Origin: Gyrodactylus bullatarudis
Lineage: Eukaryota; Platyhelminthes; Monogenea; Gyrodactylidea; Gyrodactylidae
DNA: 28,661 bases
Assembly: GCA_012064415.1 (NCBI GenBank)
Contig: SSNU01000331.1
Coordinates: 1-28,661, forward strand
Direction: 5' to 3'
Below are positions 18,277-26,317 of the stretch, one piece after another (within the stretch, counting starts at the first letter, position 1; each line of letters opens with the position of its first letter). A program made the position numbers and the translations under genes. The notes under the pieces were generated by a model that did no database searches, was not told the DNA's origin, and saw only the letters and a program-made list of their open reading frames with translations.

Positions 18277-19890
18277 TTGAATTGTTTTTTAGTACATTGG
18301 ATATCAATATTGGATCAAACAAAGCCAACGCCATGGCAAAACACAGCCATAACAACTCCATTGCTCCAAAAAACACACACCCAAAATATCACATCTTCGT
18401 TCAAAACTCAAGTACTCTCCCAACTAGCTCTGCAAAAAGTATCGAATCAAGATCAAAAAATATATGAACTAGGAAGGAACAATGAAAGGTCAACTGGGTC
18501 CGAGGCAGAAGTCAGTCAAGAAGCTTCAGAAAAAACGAAAGATCCAGATCCCATGAAAGCACAGAAATCTGTTATTACCAAGGACGAAGCTAGAAGATGC
18601 AGTCTACCTTGTTCATTCAATTCTCAAAAAAACTATTACCCTGTATGAGGAAGACAGTTAATCATATAGGAAAGAAGACGGTCACATTCACTCCTACATT
18701 AACATATATTTATGATCCTTATCTTTCGACTAATTTTCTCATTAACAGCGGCTCAGAAATTTCAATAATATTAAAAAAGGTCAGACTTGAACTTCCACAA
18801 GAATACAACTCAGAAATATTCGCGGCCAACAATCAGACCATTAAGACATATGGAACTACAATCGCCAAATTAGACCTAGGCCTAGACATAAAGATGCCAT
18901 GGAAATTTATCACTGTAGACACAGACACCAACATCATAGGCATGGACTTTCTTCATCACTTCGACATCAGCTACCTCCATCACAAGAGATCAAAACCCAG
19001 CTATTTACCATCTCAAACTCATCAACCCAACAGGTCAGCACACGAAATTAACGGAATTATACAGGAATTATCTCAGAACAACAGGATACTCCAAACTCTG
19101 CTTCTAAATATCAAATCGTCTTACAACACAAGCAACCCGTTTCATGAAAGAAACCCTTTCTACTAGACCCAGAAAAGGAAAAATAGCCCGACAAATGTTC
19201 CAAGACCTCATCAACAAGGGCATCTGCAGAAGATCCAACTCCTCTTATTCTTCCCCGTTGATATGTGTTCCAAAAAAAGACACGAATGAACTCCGACTAT
19301 GCGGGGATTACAGAAAATTAAATCAAATCACAACTAAAGACGAATACTGCATACCCGACCCAGACGAAATCATCCAAAGCGCTTCGAAAGGAAAAATATT
19401 CTCAAAAATTGACCTAGTTAGAGTCTTAAGACAACATTTGATCTCTTCGAATACACCAGAATGCCATACGGCCTAAAGTACAGCTCCCCAGCATTCCGAA
19501 AATACATGGACTCATTCTTGCAAGAAAAGGAATTCCTTAGATGCTACATTGACGAAATCATAATCTTCATTGAGAATGAAAACGAACACACCAAGCACCT
19601 TGAAGATATTTTTGAAATATTAATTAAAAACAACATTTAAATAAAAGTGTCAAAATGCCAGTTCATACAAAAACAAATCACATTTCTTGGCCACAAAATA
19701 CATCACAATACCTGATCCGTGCAATCTAGCGGCAATAGACAAAAAAGAAAAACCCAGCACAGTGCGATCATTAAGAAGATTACTTGGAATGTTCTCTTTC
19801 TACAGACATTACATCAAAGAGTACGCAAAAATCACGTCATCACTATACAAAGCCCTGGAACCAGAACCTAGCAGGAAACGGATATGAAAA
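18277..19890 (+). pseudogene. Ty3/gypsy retrotransposon gag-end/protease/RT relic
   Basis: In several frames: DEARRCSLPCSFNSQ (18583-18627) resembles the gag end of Mag/CsRn1-like elements. The protease region has LINSGSEISI, where the catalytic Asp of DSG is Asn, and TNIIGMDFLHHFDI. The RT has INKGICRRSNSSYSSPLICV, ELRLCGDYRKLNQIT, KIDLVRVL, MPYGLKYSSPAF, and LRCYIDEIIIF, where the YxDD box reads YIDE. The linker toward RNase H has VRSLRRLLGMFSFYRHYIKE. At least four frame breaks, two altered catalytic residues and loss of RNase H/integrase show an inactive copy. It ends at 19890, exactly where the inverted repeat begins. GC is higher than in flanking DNA. Confidence 0.85.
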
Positions 19891-19891
19891 T

Positions 19892-20078
19892 GAATAAAGG
19901 TAGAAGATGATGCCAATTATTTCACAAATAAGGCCGTCATTTCGGGCATACTCATCAGTGTGATACATGCCATATAAGTACAAATTTGCAAAGATAAATA
20001 GTTAACAGTCATTGGTTCAAAATTATTACAATTGTGGTTGGTCAGTCCATTTTTAAGGGTTGACTACTCTATTTTTTA
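19892..20078 (-). repeat. Inverted terminal repeat, left arm (PLE pLTR-like) with hammerhead
   Basis: This arm is the reverse complement of 21759-21947 with a few differences (for example TAGAAGATGATGCC versus CAGAAGATGATGCC on the inverse). On the minus strand it lies downstream of the PLE endonuclease at 20610-20197, the place of a pLTR. Penelope elements are known to occur with inverted terminal repeats and with hammerheads in their pLTRs. Confidence 0.75.
19922..19963 (-). ncRNA. Hammerhead ribozyme (family III, left arm)
   Basis: Minus strand: CTGATGA (19958-19952), 8-nt stem II GTATGCCC closed by G-C, GAAA (19943-19940), stem III AUGA/UUAU with loop CGGCC (one G-U), U17 at 19927. Stem I pairs UCACA (19963-19959) with UGUGA (19926-19922), five Watson-Crick pairs. 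Predicted cleavage is between 19927 and 19926. It differs from the right-arm copy by one base in stem III, a change that keeps pairing as G-U. Confidence 0.78.
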
Positions 20079-20196
20079 GATCGTAGTAATTTGAGTACTT
20101 GATAAATAATTAACATTAAGATATAAATAACATTGATAATTAATGGGTTTTTTGGAATTTTCAGTTAGTTAAATATTTTGAAATTAAATTAGCGCA

Positions 20197-20610
20197 TCAT
20201 TGTGTAGGGGGATAGAAGTCTGTAATTTGTCTGTTAACTTCCACTTCTGCTCTCATTATTTTCCTTGAGTGGGGTTGGGAGGATGATTGTGGATGTGGAT
20301 TTGGTTTTGGGAGGTTCATTGGCTTGACGTGATTATTTTGAACACAGAGATTAGGCTTTTCCAAATTGATAAGATAAGCTTCAATGCCTTTTAACATGCT
20401 CACGTTGTTTCCATAAGATTTGTAAATAATTTCGAAGTTTTTGGAGGAAACATTGGCTTTGCATGTCTTCAAGTGATCTCTTACGGCAGTCTTTGTGGTG
20501 ATGTTCATCTACCCTGTCTTCTAGCCTTCTTGTGGTATGTCCTATATACATTGCATCACACGGACACTAGAATTTGTACACTAAATGCGTCTGCTACGAT
20601 TCGTCAATTT
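20197..20610 (-). pseudogene. Penelope-like GIY-YIG endonuclease fragment
   Basis: On the minus strand: VYKF-stop-CPCDAMYIGHTTRRL (near 20580-20535) shows the CxC and YIG...R core of a PLE endonuclease, followed after a frameshift by TTKTAVRDHLKTCKANV, SMLKGIEAYLINLEKPNLCV and a Pro/His-rich tail to 20197. The RT part does not precede it on this strand; instead a plus-strand PLE begins at about 20640, so two PLE pieces meet head to head. Confidence 0.8.
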
Positions 20611-20639
20611 TGTCTTTGAGAAGTTTCTGAGCATTTTAT

Positions 20640-21757
20640 TAGTTTTGTAAACGAACCTAAGATGAGCATTTCTGCATGCATATCCCAGAGCAACGATGAT
20701 TCGAGGAAACAAGCTGAAACCTTTTTAAAAAGATCAAAGAAGTTTAGGAAAAAACTCGAAAATATTAACTCTGATATATTAATGGGAAGAAATCTTCCAG
20801 ATTTAATTTTACAGATCTTCAACTTGACCAGACAGAAAGAGAAGTACTCAAACTAGGACCTTCTTTTTTCATTTCCAAGTCATCCAACCTCAAAATGGAA
20901 ACCAAAGTTGGATTCGAATGTTTAATTGAACAAACAGACAAAAAATTTCAAACTGATGAGGACAAAAGAGAACGCTTCCAGCTTTCTGCAACGAATACGC
21001 CAATCACTAAACAAACTATCAGTACCTTCAAGCCAGACACTTCAAAGCTTTGAAACGGCTAAAGAGAAATGACAACATCATCTTCACAAAACCTGACAAA
21101 GGAAATGGCCTGGTAATTATTCTGAAATCCAAATACATTGAATCAATGATGAAAATACTGTGTGGCAGATCCAAGTTCCTTAAGACGAGAACAAAACTTG
21201 AAGATCACCATCCAAGCATTTTCGAAAATAAATTGAACGAGGAGATAAAAACAATGTTACAAAACAAGCACATAGACAAAGAAACATTCCTCAAGCTCAG
21301 ACGCACAAACAGTGGAACTAACAGACTATATGGACTTCTTAAAGTTCATAAAATGAAAAACTTCAATAACGAGTCCGACATCCCCCTCAGACCAATATTG
21401 GATATGAGCCAGGTTGCCACTAGTGAACTTGCAAAATGACTAGCAACAATACTGGAACCAATGAGAGTAGATTTGTGTAAACATTCTCTAGTTGATACTT
21501 TTGATTTCGTGGAAAAAATCAAAGATGCTGACGTGAACGGTAAAACCCTATTGTCCTTCGATGTTGTTTCGCTGTTCACAAACGTACCATTAGAGGAGAC
21601 AATCCAATTTGTTACAGACTACGTTAAGGAGCACCAGTCAAAATTCAATCTTGCCTCCAGTTGGGTAAAGAAATTGCTGTATTTATGTTGCAAGAATATC
21701 GTCTTCAGTTTCAACGGAACAATGTATGTGCAGAAAGATGGATCCCATTGCGACTCC
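20640..21757 (+). pseudogene. Penelope-like element, 5' and RT part (broken before motif B)
   Basis: In shifting frames: KLENINSDILMGRNL, LGPSFFISKSSNLKMETKVG, NDNIIFTKPDKGNGLVI (the PLE N-terminal signature), NRLYGLLKVHKMK, LRPILDMSQVATSELAK followed by a stop, then TLLSFDVVSLFTNVPLEETI (RT motif A) and FSFNGTMYVQKDGSH. The expected next motif (DG-x-AMGSPLGP) is cut off at 21757, where the right inverted arm starts. Breaks include frameshifts near 20855 and 21040 and a stop at 21439. Order and wording are those of Penelope/Neptune-type PLEs. Confidence 0.85.
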
Positions 21758-21758
21758 A

Positions 21759-21947
21759 TAAAAAATAGAGTAGTCAACCCTTAAAAAATGGACTGACCAA
21801 CCACAATTGTAATAATTTTGAACCAATGACTGTTAACTATTTATCTTTGCAAATTTGTACTTATATGGCATGTATCACACTGATGAGTATGCCCGAAATA
21901 ACGGCCTTATTTGTGAAATAATTGGCATCATCTTCTGCCTTTATTCA
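21759..21947 (+). repeat. Inverted terminal repeat, right arm (PLE pLTR-like) with hammerhead
   Basis: Reverse complement of 19892-20078, starting TAAAAAATAGAGTAGTCAAC and ending CTTCTGCCTTTATTCA. It replaces the RT sequence at the exact point where the PLE breaks off. The two arms enclose 1.68 kb holding both PLE fragments. Flanking bases (ATATGAAAA and GTATGACTA) are similar but not identical, so no target duplication is claimed. Confidence 0.75.
21875..21916 (+). ncRNA. Hammerhead ribozyme (family III, right arm)
   Basis: CTGATGA (21880-21886), stem II GTATGCCC (8 nt, G-C closing pair), GAAA (21895-21898), stem III AUAA/UUAU with loop CGGCC (21898-21910), U17 at 21911. Stem I pairs UCACA (21875-21879) with UGUGA (21912-21916). 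Predicted cleavage is after 21911. Stem III here has a true loop, so intramolecular folding is easier than in family II. Confidence 0.78.
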
Positions 21948-22294
21948 GTATGACTACGGTGACTGAGCTCAAAGCCGATGTTTGTAGACAAATCACAGAA
22001 CAGGATATGAAAATCCACTGCAGCAAACAATACAACGACCAACAGAAATACACTCACACAGAACAAGAAAACAACTCCAAATTGGGTAGAAAGTTGAATT
22101 AAGTAAGTGACAACTTTTAAAAGCCTCTAATATGACAAAGAAGGTCTTTAACATGACCATAGTATCCCTATCTTCATAACGAAAAATGAAGCTAAATTTG
22201 GCAATCGTTACATCTAATTGCAAACCATAAAATGGATCAATCCCTTAAACTAATTGCTGTACCGACGGAGATGGAAATTTTGTAATAAATTAGT
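21948..22294 (+). other. Short coding-like piece then non-coding DNA between PLE parts
   Basis: From 21951 one frame opens ATG and contains TTVTELKADVCRQITEQ, with a stop after about 50 codons; it is Gln/Lys/Thr-rich and not recognised. It could be residue of the gypsy or PLE copies beside it. The rest has no gene. Confidence 0.3.
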
Positions 22295-22671
22295 ACCGAG
22301 TACACTGGCTCAATAGGAGAAACATCGTCTACGAGTTCAAGTGCTCCTGTGGTCTATCCTACATCGGAATGACGACGCGTACCATTGGCGAAAGGGGCAA
22401 AGAACACCTAACAGCGAACAATAAGACCTCTTCAATACAAGAACACCTGAGGGAAACACACCATCCAGCAGGCCTTGAGAACTTCAAAATCAGATATATG
22501 GCGGACCCGAAATTCAGTAAAGAAAAATCAAAAACGATCCTGGAAATGGCTGAGGCCAAACTTGTCAACGAAGAGAAACCAGCGCTCTGTGCTCAAAAAC
22601 TCCTGGGGAGACAACTAGGATTCACTGGCACGAATTACCACAAAGCCCATAATATGATCAAGAAGGTCTAA
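22295..22671 (+). pseudogene. Penelope-like GIY-YIG endonuclease, C-terminal part
   Basis: The frame reads LNRRNIVYEFKCSCGLSYIG, then MTTRTIGERGKEHL, SSIQEHLRETHHPAG and AEAKLVNEEKPALCAQ, ending at 22671. It has the CxC, YIG, R, E and H positions of the PLE endonuclease and the usual tail with N/K-P-x-LC-x-Q. The frame is closed upstream of about 22290. It may belong to the same insertion as the RT at 20640-21757, whose middle is missing. The frame itself is intact, unlike the other endonuclease copies. Confidence 0.8.
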
Positions 22672-23400
22672 CAACTGACTGCAAACTCAGACACAAAAAT
22701 CCCTTCAGGTTTATCCTTAGCTCATACAACACCTACCTCAACATTAGTTGATAAATGTCTCTCCAAGAATAAACCCAGTTCCTCCACCCATCCTGACGAC
22801 AAAAACATTGAACGATTCCACATTGAGACCCCTAATAGCCTCAACGCAACGCCCAGTTGATGATCAATTGACGACCATTCCCACAACACCAGAATCCCAC
22901 TCAAAACCTCCCCGAGTGGGTGTTGATCAGACTTTCACACCCTTGCTCTGCTCGACTCAATTCACAGCCCAAAGCTATATGATCAAGGTCCCACCCAACA
23001 ACTCCACCAAAATCCAACACTCAACCTCGATTGCAACAGAAACTCAAACCTCAACATTAGTTGATAACCTACCCTCCACAGGCTGCCACGTCACACAAGC
23101 CCCTCCCCCAGCAACATCCAATGATCGAAAAAGATTATTTTCTCAACCGGAAATGCAAGCCTCTACTCCCACTCGAAAACGAAACGCATCGACATCACCC
23201 CAACAACCCAAAGCGAGGAGAAAACGGGGGACGAAGGCAGCAACGGGTACCCAGCAAATCCACAAATTCTTCACAGCAAACAAACAGTGAAGAAGCCGAT
23301 CCCATTGGTCAACAACACGAACAGAATCCCTATTGGTCCGAAACAAATGAATAATTGCTATTGGTCAAGACAGCCCCTTTCATGTTCTTGTAATATATAT
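22672..23400 (+). other. PLE 3' tail with Pro/Thr-rich frame
   Basis: After the endonuclease stop, another frame (in a +1 register, 22748-23290) is open for 180 codons, rich in Pro, Thr and Ser, and ends with KARRKRGTKAATGTQQIHKF and one more F. The last part resembles a PCNA-binding PIP box (I-x-x-FF with basic residues before it) although the first Gln is Thr. GC is higher than in the host DNA. A 19-nt string ACCTCAACATTAGTTGATA occurs at 22736 and 23047. A (TA)n run at 23392-23406 follows. Whether it is translated is unknown. Confidence 0.4.
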
Positions 23401-23417
23401 ATATAAATGCTCAAGTC

Positions 23418-23472
23418 GGTGTAAGGTCTGAAGAGAGCCGACGAAAATAAAAGCTTTTATTCACCTAACCTC
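23418..23472 (+). ncRNA. Hammerhead ribozyme (family IV, PLE 3' end)
   Basis: CTGAAGA (23428-23434), 8-nt stem II GAGCCGAC (only the G-C closing pair forms), GAAA (23443-23446), an 8-bp perfect stem III AAUAAAAG/CUUUUAUU (23446-23461), C17 at 23462. Stem I pairs AGGU (23424-23427) with ACCU (23463-23466), then after an A-A mismatch UG with AC-type pairs. Predicted cleavage is after 23462. It lies about 790 nt downstream of the PLE endonuclease stop, as expected for a pLTR ribozyme. Weak stem II is the main doubt. Confidence 0.68.
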
Positions 23473-23687
23473 TTTCGTCGTTCTAACTACTAGCATGACC
23501 ATTAGCAGCGCCCCCAAAATATTTTCGAGGAAATAAGGCAATTAATGTCTTAAACTATTAAATTAGTCTAAAAATTGATCTGAAGATAGGAATTCATTAC
23601 AGTTAAACCCCTTTGAAAATCTCTCACTTTTCAGCAGCCAAAATTTCAATTACAAAATTTAAATTTACAAAATTTTATAAATTAAAG

Positions 23688-23957
23688 GCGACTGGATGGA
23701 TGGGTATGGATTCATATTTTCAACTGATTTGAAAGTCGTTCATGAATTCAACAGTATTGAAGTGAATAATCGAAAAATTTATTTCATAAAACACAAAAAC
23801 AAAGTATTCGAAACAGACTTATTTGAAAGGATCTATTTTGAAAATCAATTGAACGAAAAGAAAATTATTATTTTAGAAAATATGATATATTCTAAGAAAT
23901 CATATAAAATAATATCATGTGAAAGATTTCTGAAACAATGGCTTACCATCCTGAACG
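23688..23957 (+). CDS. Exon C of the unrecognised modular gene (phase 1-1)
   Basis: Acceptor AAATTAAAG (23679-23687), which is weak, and donor G|GTTAGT (23958). Two nt plus 89 codons plus one nt give 270 nt in phase 1-1. The product contains DWMDGYGFIFSTDLKVVHEF, FNSIEVNNRKIYFIK, NEKKIIILENMIYSKKSY and SCERFLKQWL. Reading past the donor meets a stop at once. The following intron is only 71 nt and joins in frame to exon D, which is the best single piece of splice evidence in the gene. No family is recognised; a beta-rich fold is suggested by alternating hydrophobics. Confidence 0.65.
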
Positions 23958-24028
23958 GTTAGTTTGAATCGATTTTTTTCTTCCCTTGAAAGCTTTTATT
24001 AGGTTGAGTTAAAATTTATTTTTATAAG

Positions 24029-24313
24029 GTTTTAATTACCTCATATTTAAATACGAATTCGAATGTAAACAATTTTATAAAATATGCAATGATTTTCGGA
24101 TTGAAGGATATCACATAGCGCTATATGATAAAAATGAGACATTGATTGATAATATTGAGTTTTCTTTTTTTTGGAACGAAAGTACTGAAAGGTGTTTCGA
24201 TGGAAGAAATATATGCCTCGTCAGGAACTTTCATAAATATGATGCTAGTTTAACTGGCTTGATGGCTGAAAATATCAATTTAAAACTGAGCAATTTTGCG
24301 GAAAAAATAAAAA
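24029..24313 (+). CDS. Exon D of the unrecognised modular gene (phase 1-1)
   Basis: Acceptor TTTTTATAAG (24019-24028), donor A|GTAATG (24314), 285 nt in phase 1-1. Joined to exon C it reads ILNGFNYLIFKYEFECK, then NDFRIEGYHIALYDKNE, SFFWNESTERCFDGRNICLV and NLKLSNFAEKIKS. It has four Cys. The frame stays open past the chosen donor to 24420 (about 35 more codons), so the 3' border could differ; 24314 is the last phase-1 GT and gives a length like its neighbours. An apparent start at 24142 is inside the exon. Confidence 0.6.
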
Positions 24314-25080
24314 GTAATGTAGATTGCAATAAAACAATTGATAAAAATACCACAGTATATAAAAAATTCAATTCTGAGAAAAATTTATTTTTTGTCAATC
24401 TTTTAAACTGGTTAAACTGATTGAATTTAAAAAAATGTTCAATTGGAATTTGTTAGATTATCCTACAACTAAATTATTCTTTGTGCATTTTCATTATTTC
24501 TTATAATACCATCTCCCTTGAACGTAAATTTATTATAGCTGAATTATATTTATTATAATTATATATTTATCATGTTAGCTAACTAAACCTAGCTGAATTA
24601 AGAATGAGGTTTTACTAGCGACCGCAACATTGTTCTTCGGAAAATCAGAAAATCAATATTTTTTTGAATTTCATAATGAAATGAGCCAGTAAGTTAGTGA
24701 AATAAAATAATTCAATCTGAAAAAAGTTGGCCCATGTTTCGAATTTCGAAGTTCGAACTCGAAGTTTCTATCGATTTCGAAAATTTGAAGCAGTAAATGC
24801 TGATCAACATTTGAATAGTTTTTGAATATTGTCTTCTCACACCTAGAGAATGTTAGAATTCGGATAAGCAAGTGTCAATTCCAGAGAAAAATTATTCATA
24901 GTCATGCTATTGTGTGTTTATCTATCAAAGTTCACCAAAAAATGTACAGACATGATTCATAATCTTCCCACGCTCAAGAGTAGAAGATTTATGATAACTA
25001 TGACTGACATGTTAACTCTTCCCATGATTAGCTCAAGATCAAAAAAAATTTACAAAACCATATATGATTCGTTTTTACAG
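24314..25080. other. Probable intron D-E with repeat insertions
   Basis: The 767-nt stretch holds the inverse copy of the dispersed repeat (24665-24830, matching 4145-4325) and directly beside it the SINE/retrozyme fragment at 24828-24884. It ends in GATTCGTTTTTACAG, a strong polypyrimidine-AG acceptor. Confidence 0.5.
24828..24884 (-). repeat. Fragment of the SINE/retrozyme-like body (third copy)
   Basis: ATTGTCTTCTCACACCTAGA, GTTAGAATTCGGATAAGC and AAGTGTCAATTCCA match 1479-1532 and 1849-1902 with small indels. No ribozyme or tRNA part is present. Confidence 0.75.
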
Positions 25081-25350
25081 GCATGCTCAAACAAAGATTA
25101 TCTTGTATAAATGATAAAATAGAATTTGATATGATTGAAGTTATCGGACGCACGGCCTTATTCTACAATAATGGAATTATAGTGTGTAAACGAAACTTGA
25201 GTTTTCTAAACTCAAGAAGTCTGAGTGAAATGAATTTATGCATTCAAGATAATATATTTTATTTGACCTATCCTCATTGTAACTATTATGATGATTTAAT
25301 AGAAACTCAAGCATCGAAATTCAAGTTCAGTTTGCTTCAACCTGCATTGA
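25081..25350 (+). CDS. Exon E of the unrecognised modular gene (phase 1-1)
   Basis: Acceptor CGTTTTTACAG (25070-25080) and donor A|GTAAGT (25351) are both near consensus; length 270 nt, phase 1-1. The product contains LSCINDKIEFDMIEVIGRTA, LFYNNGIIVCKRNLSF, EMNLCIQDNIFYLTYPHCNY and KFKFSLLQPAL, with four Cys. The frame continues to 25523 without the splice, adding a Leu/Phe-rich tail; a CAG-type acceptor at 25438 would give an early stop, so the join to exon F is preferred. No signal peptide or known domain is seen. Confidence 0.65.
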
Positions 25351-26024
25351 GTAAGTCATGGATTGAGTTTAAAGGAAATTTTGAAGATTTAGCATCATCT
25401 CATCTAAAATTCTTCTTGACTTTTCTGCTGATTTACAGATTTCTAATTGAGTCTATCATTAGAGTTAGTCGATCAAACAAGCAGAAGACTCATCAGAGTC
25501 TAGCAAAACTCAATGTTGAATAAATATGCTTAGTGTCAGTAGTTAGGATAAATAAATCTCACACGAACAAAGACAACGTGGGTCGGACTAAATGATTTAG
25601 TGATTGCCCAGCGAGCATAAGACCTGAGGTCGTTTTTCGAAGCAGGCGCAAGACTTACTGTCGATGAGGGTGAAACTATAATATAAGTTCTCGCTTGGCC
25701 TTTGGATGTGTGAAATTTATTGTCAGTTTCATTGAAGTCGTAATTTGAGGTTCAACTAGAGCTACTGTAAGATAAACCATTTTTGTCACTTTACTTTTTA
25801 AATTCCAATATTGTCAAGAAGAAAATTCTTCAAACAATTTTTTATTTCACCTGTATCATATTATAATAGAAAAACACGAAAATTAGAATCCATGATAATT
25901 TGATAAAATTTCCTCTTATTTTCTTCTTCGTAAAGTTGATATTTTTTGCATCAAGCTATTTCTTATATCTTTTTCAACAGAATTAAATTTGCGCTTTCAG
26001 AACAACATTGATTTTTTTTATCAG
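25351..26024. other. Probable intron E-F
   Basis: 674 nt from GTAAGT to GATTTTTTTTATCAG. It contains no repeat seen elsewhere in the window. The part 25541-25720 is GC-richer and may be an old insertion; no tRNA-like fold was convincing. Confidence 0.45.
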
Positions 26025-26302
26025 CCCCAAGAAGACGGGAAATATTTTATTACGATGAAGATAATAAAGTTGCGATTCGCTTGAAAACTATCAAAGTAAC
26101 GCATGAAAGCATTTCACTCATAAAGTTATCAGATGAGAGTTTATCATTTACCGCTGCTCCATATTATAAAGAGAATAATTTTATCATAATATTGAAATCA
26201 AAAACGGGCAAAATATACAAATTTAAAATGTCAAATGATAGAAAGGCGAAATTAAAAAATGATCTTATATTGATTGGTTTCGATGAGAAAACTTTTCTTT
26301 GA
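26025..26302 (+). CDS. Exon F, last exon of the unrecognised modular gene
   Basis: A strong acceptor (T-run then ATCAG, ending 26024) precedes CC plus an open frame to the stop at 26302; joined to exon E it reads ALTPRRREIFYYDEDNKVAI. The product also contains LKTIKVTHESISLIKLSDES, NNFIIILKSKTGKIYKFK and ends DEKTFL. An AATAAA lies 10 nt after the stop. It repeats the pattern of two paired hydrophobic strands seen in exons C-E (for example ENNFIIIL here, NEKKIIIL in C). No Cys. The apparent start at 26081 is a TTG inside the exon. Confidence 0.65.
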
Positions 26303-26311
26303 AGAAAAATT

Positions 26312-26317
26312 AATAAA
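26312..26317 (+). terminator. Probable polyadenylation signal of the modular gene
   Basis: AATAAA 10 nt after the stop of exon F; such short 3' ends are usual in compact invertebrate genes. AT-rich context makes chance occurrence possible. Confidence 0.4.

Noticed and set aside
25439..25523. Alternative acceptor TTTACAG (25438) giving a small exon after exon E
   Set aside because: Splicing 25350 to 25439 gives a stop after two codons; the join to 26025 keeps a long frame.
25560..25690. GC-richer patch with GGTCG...TTCGAAGC as a tRNA-like B box
   Set aside because: No matching A box or cloverleaf could be drawn.
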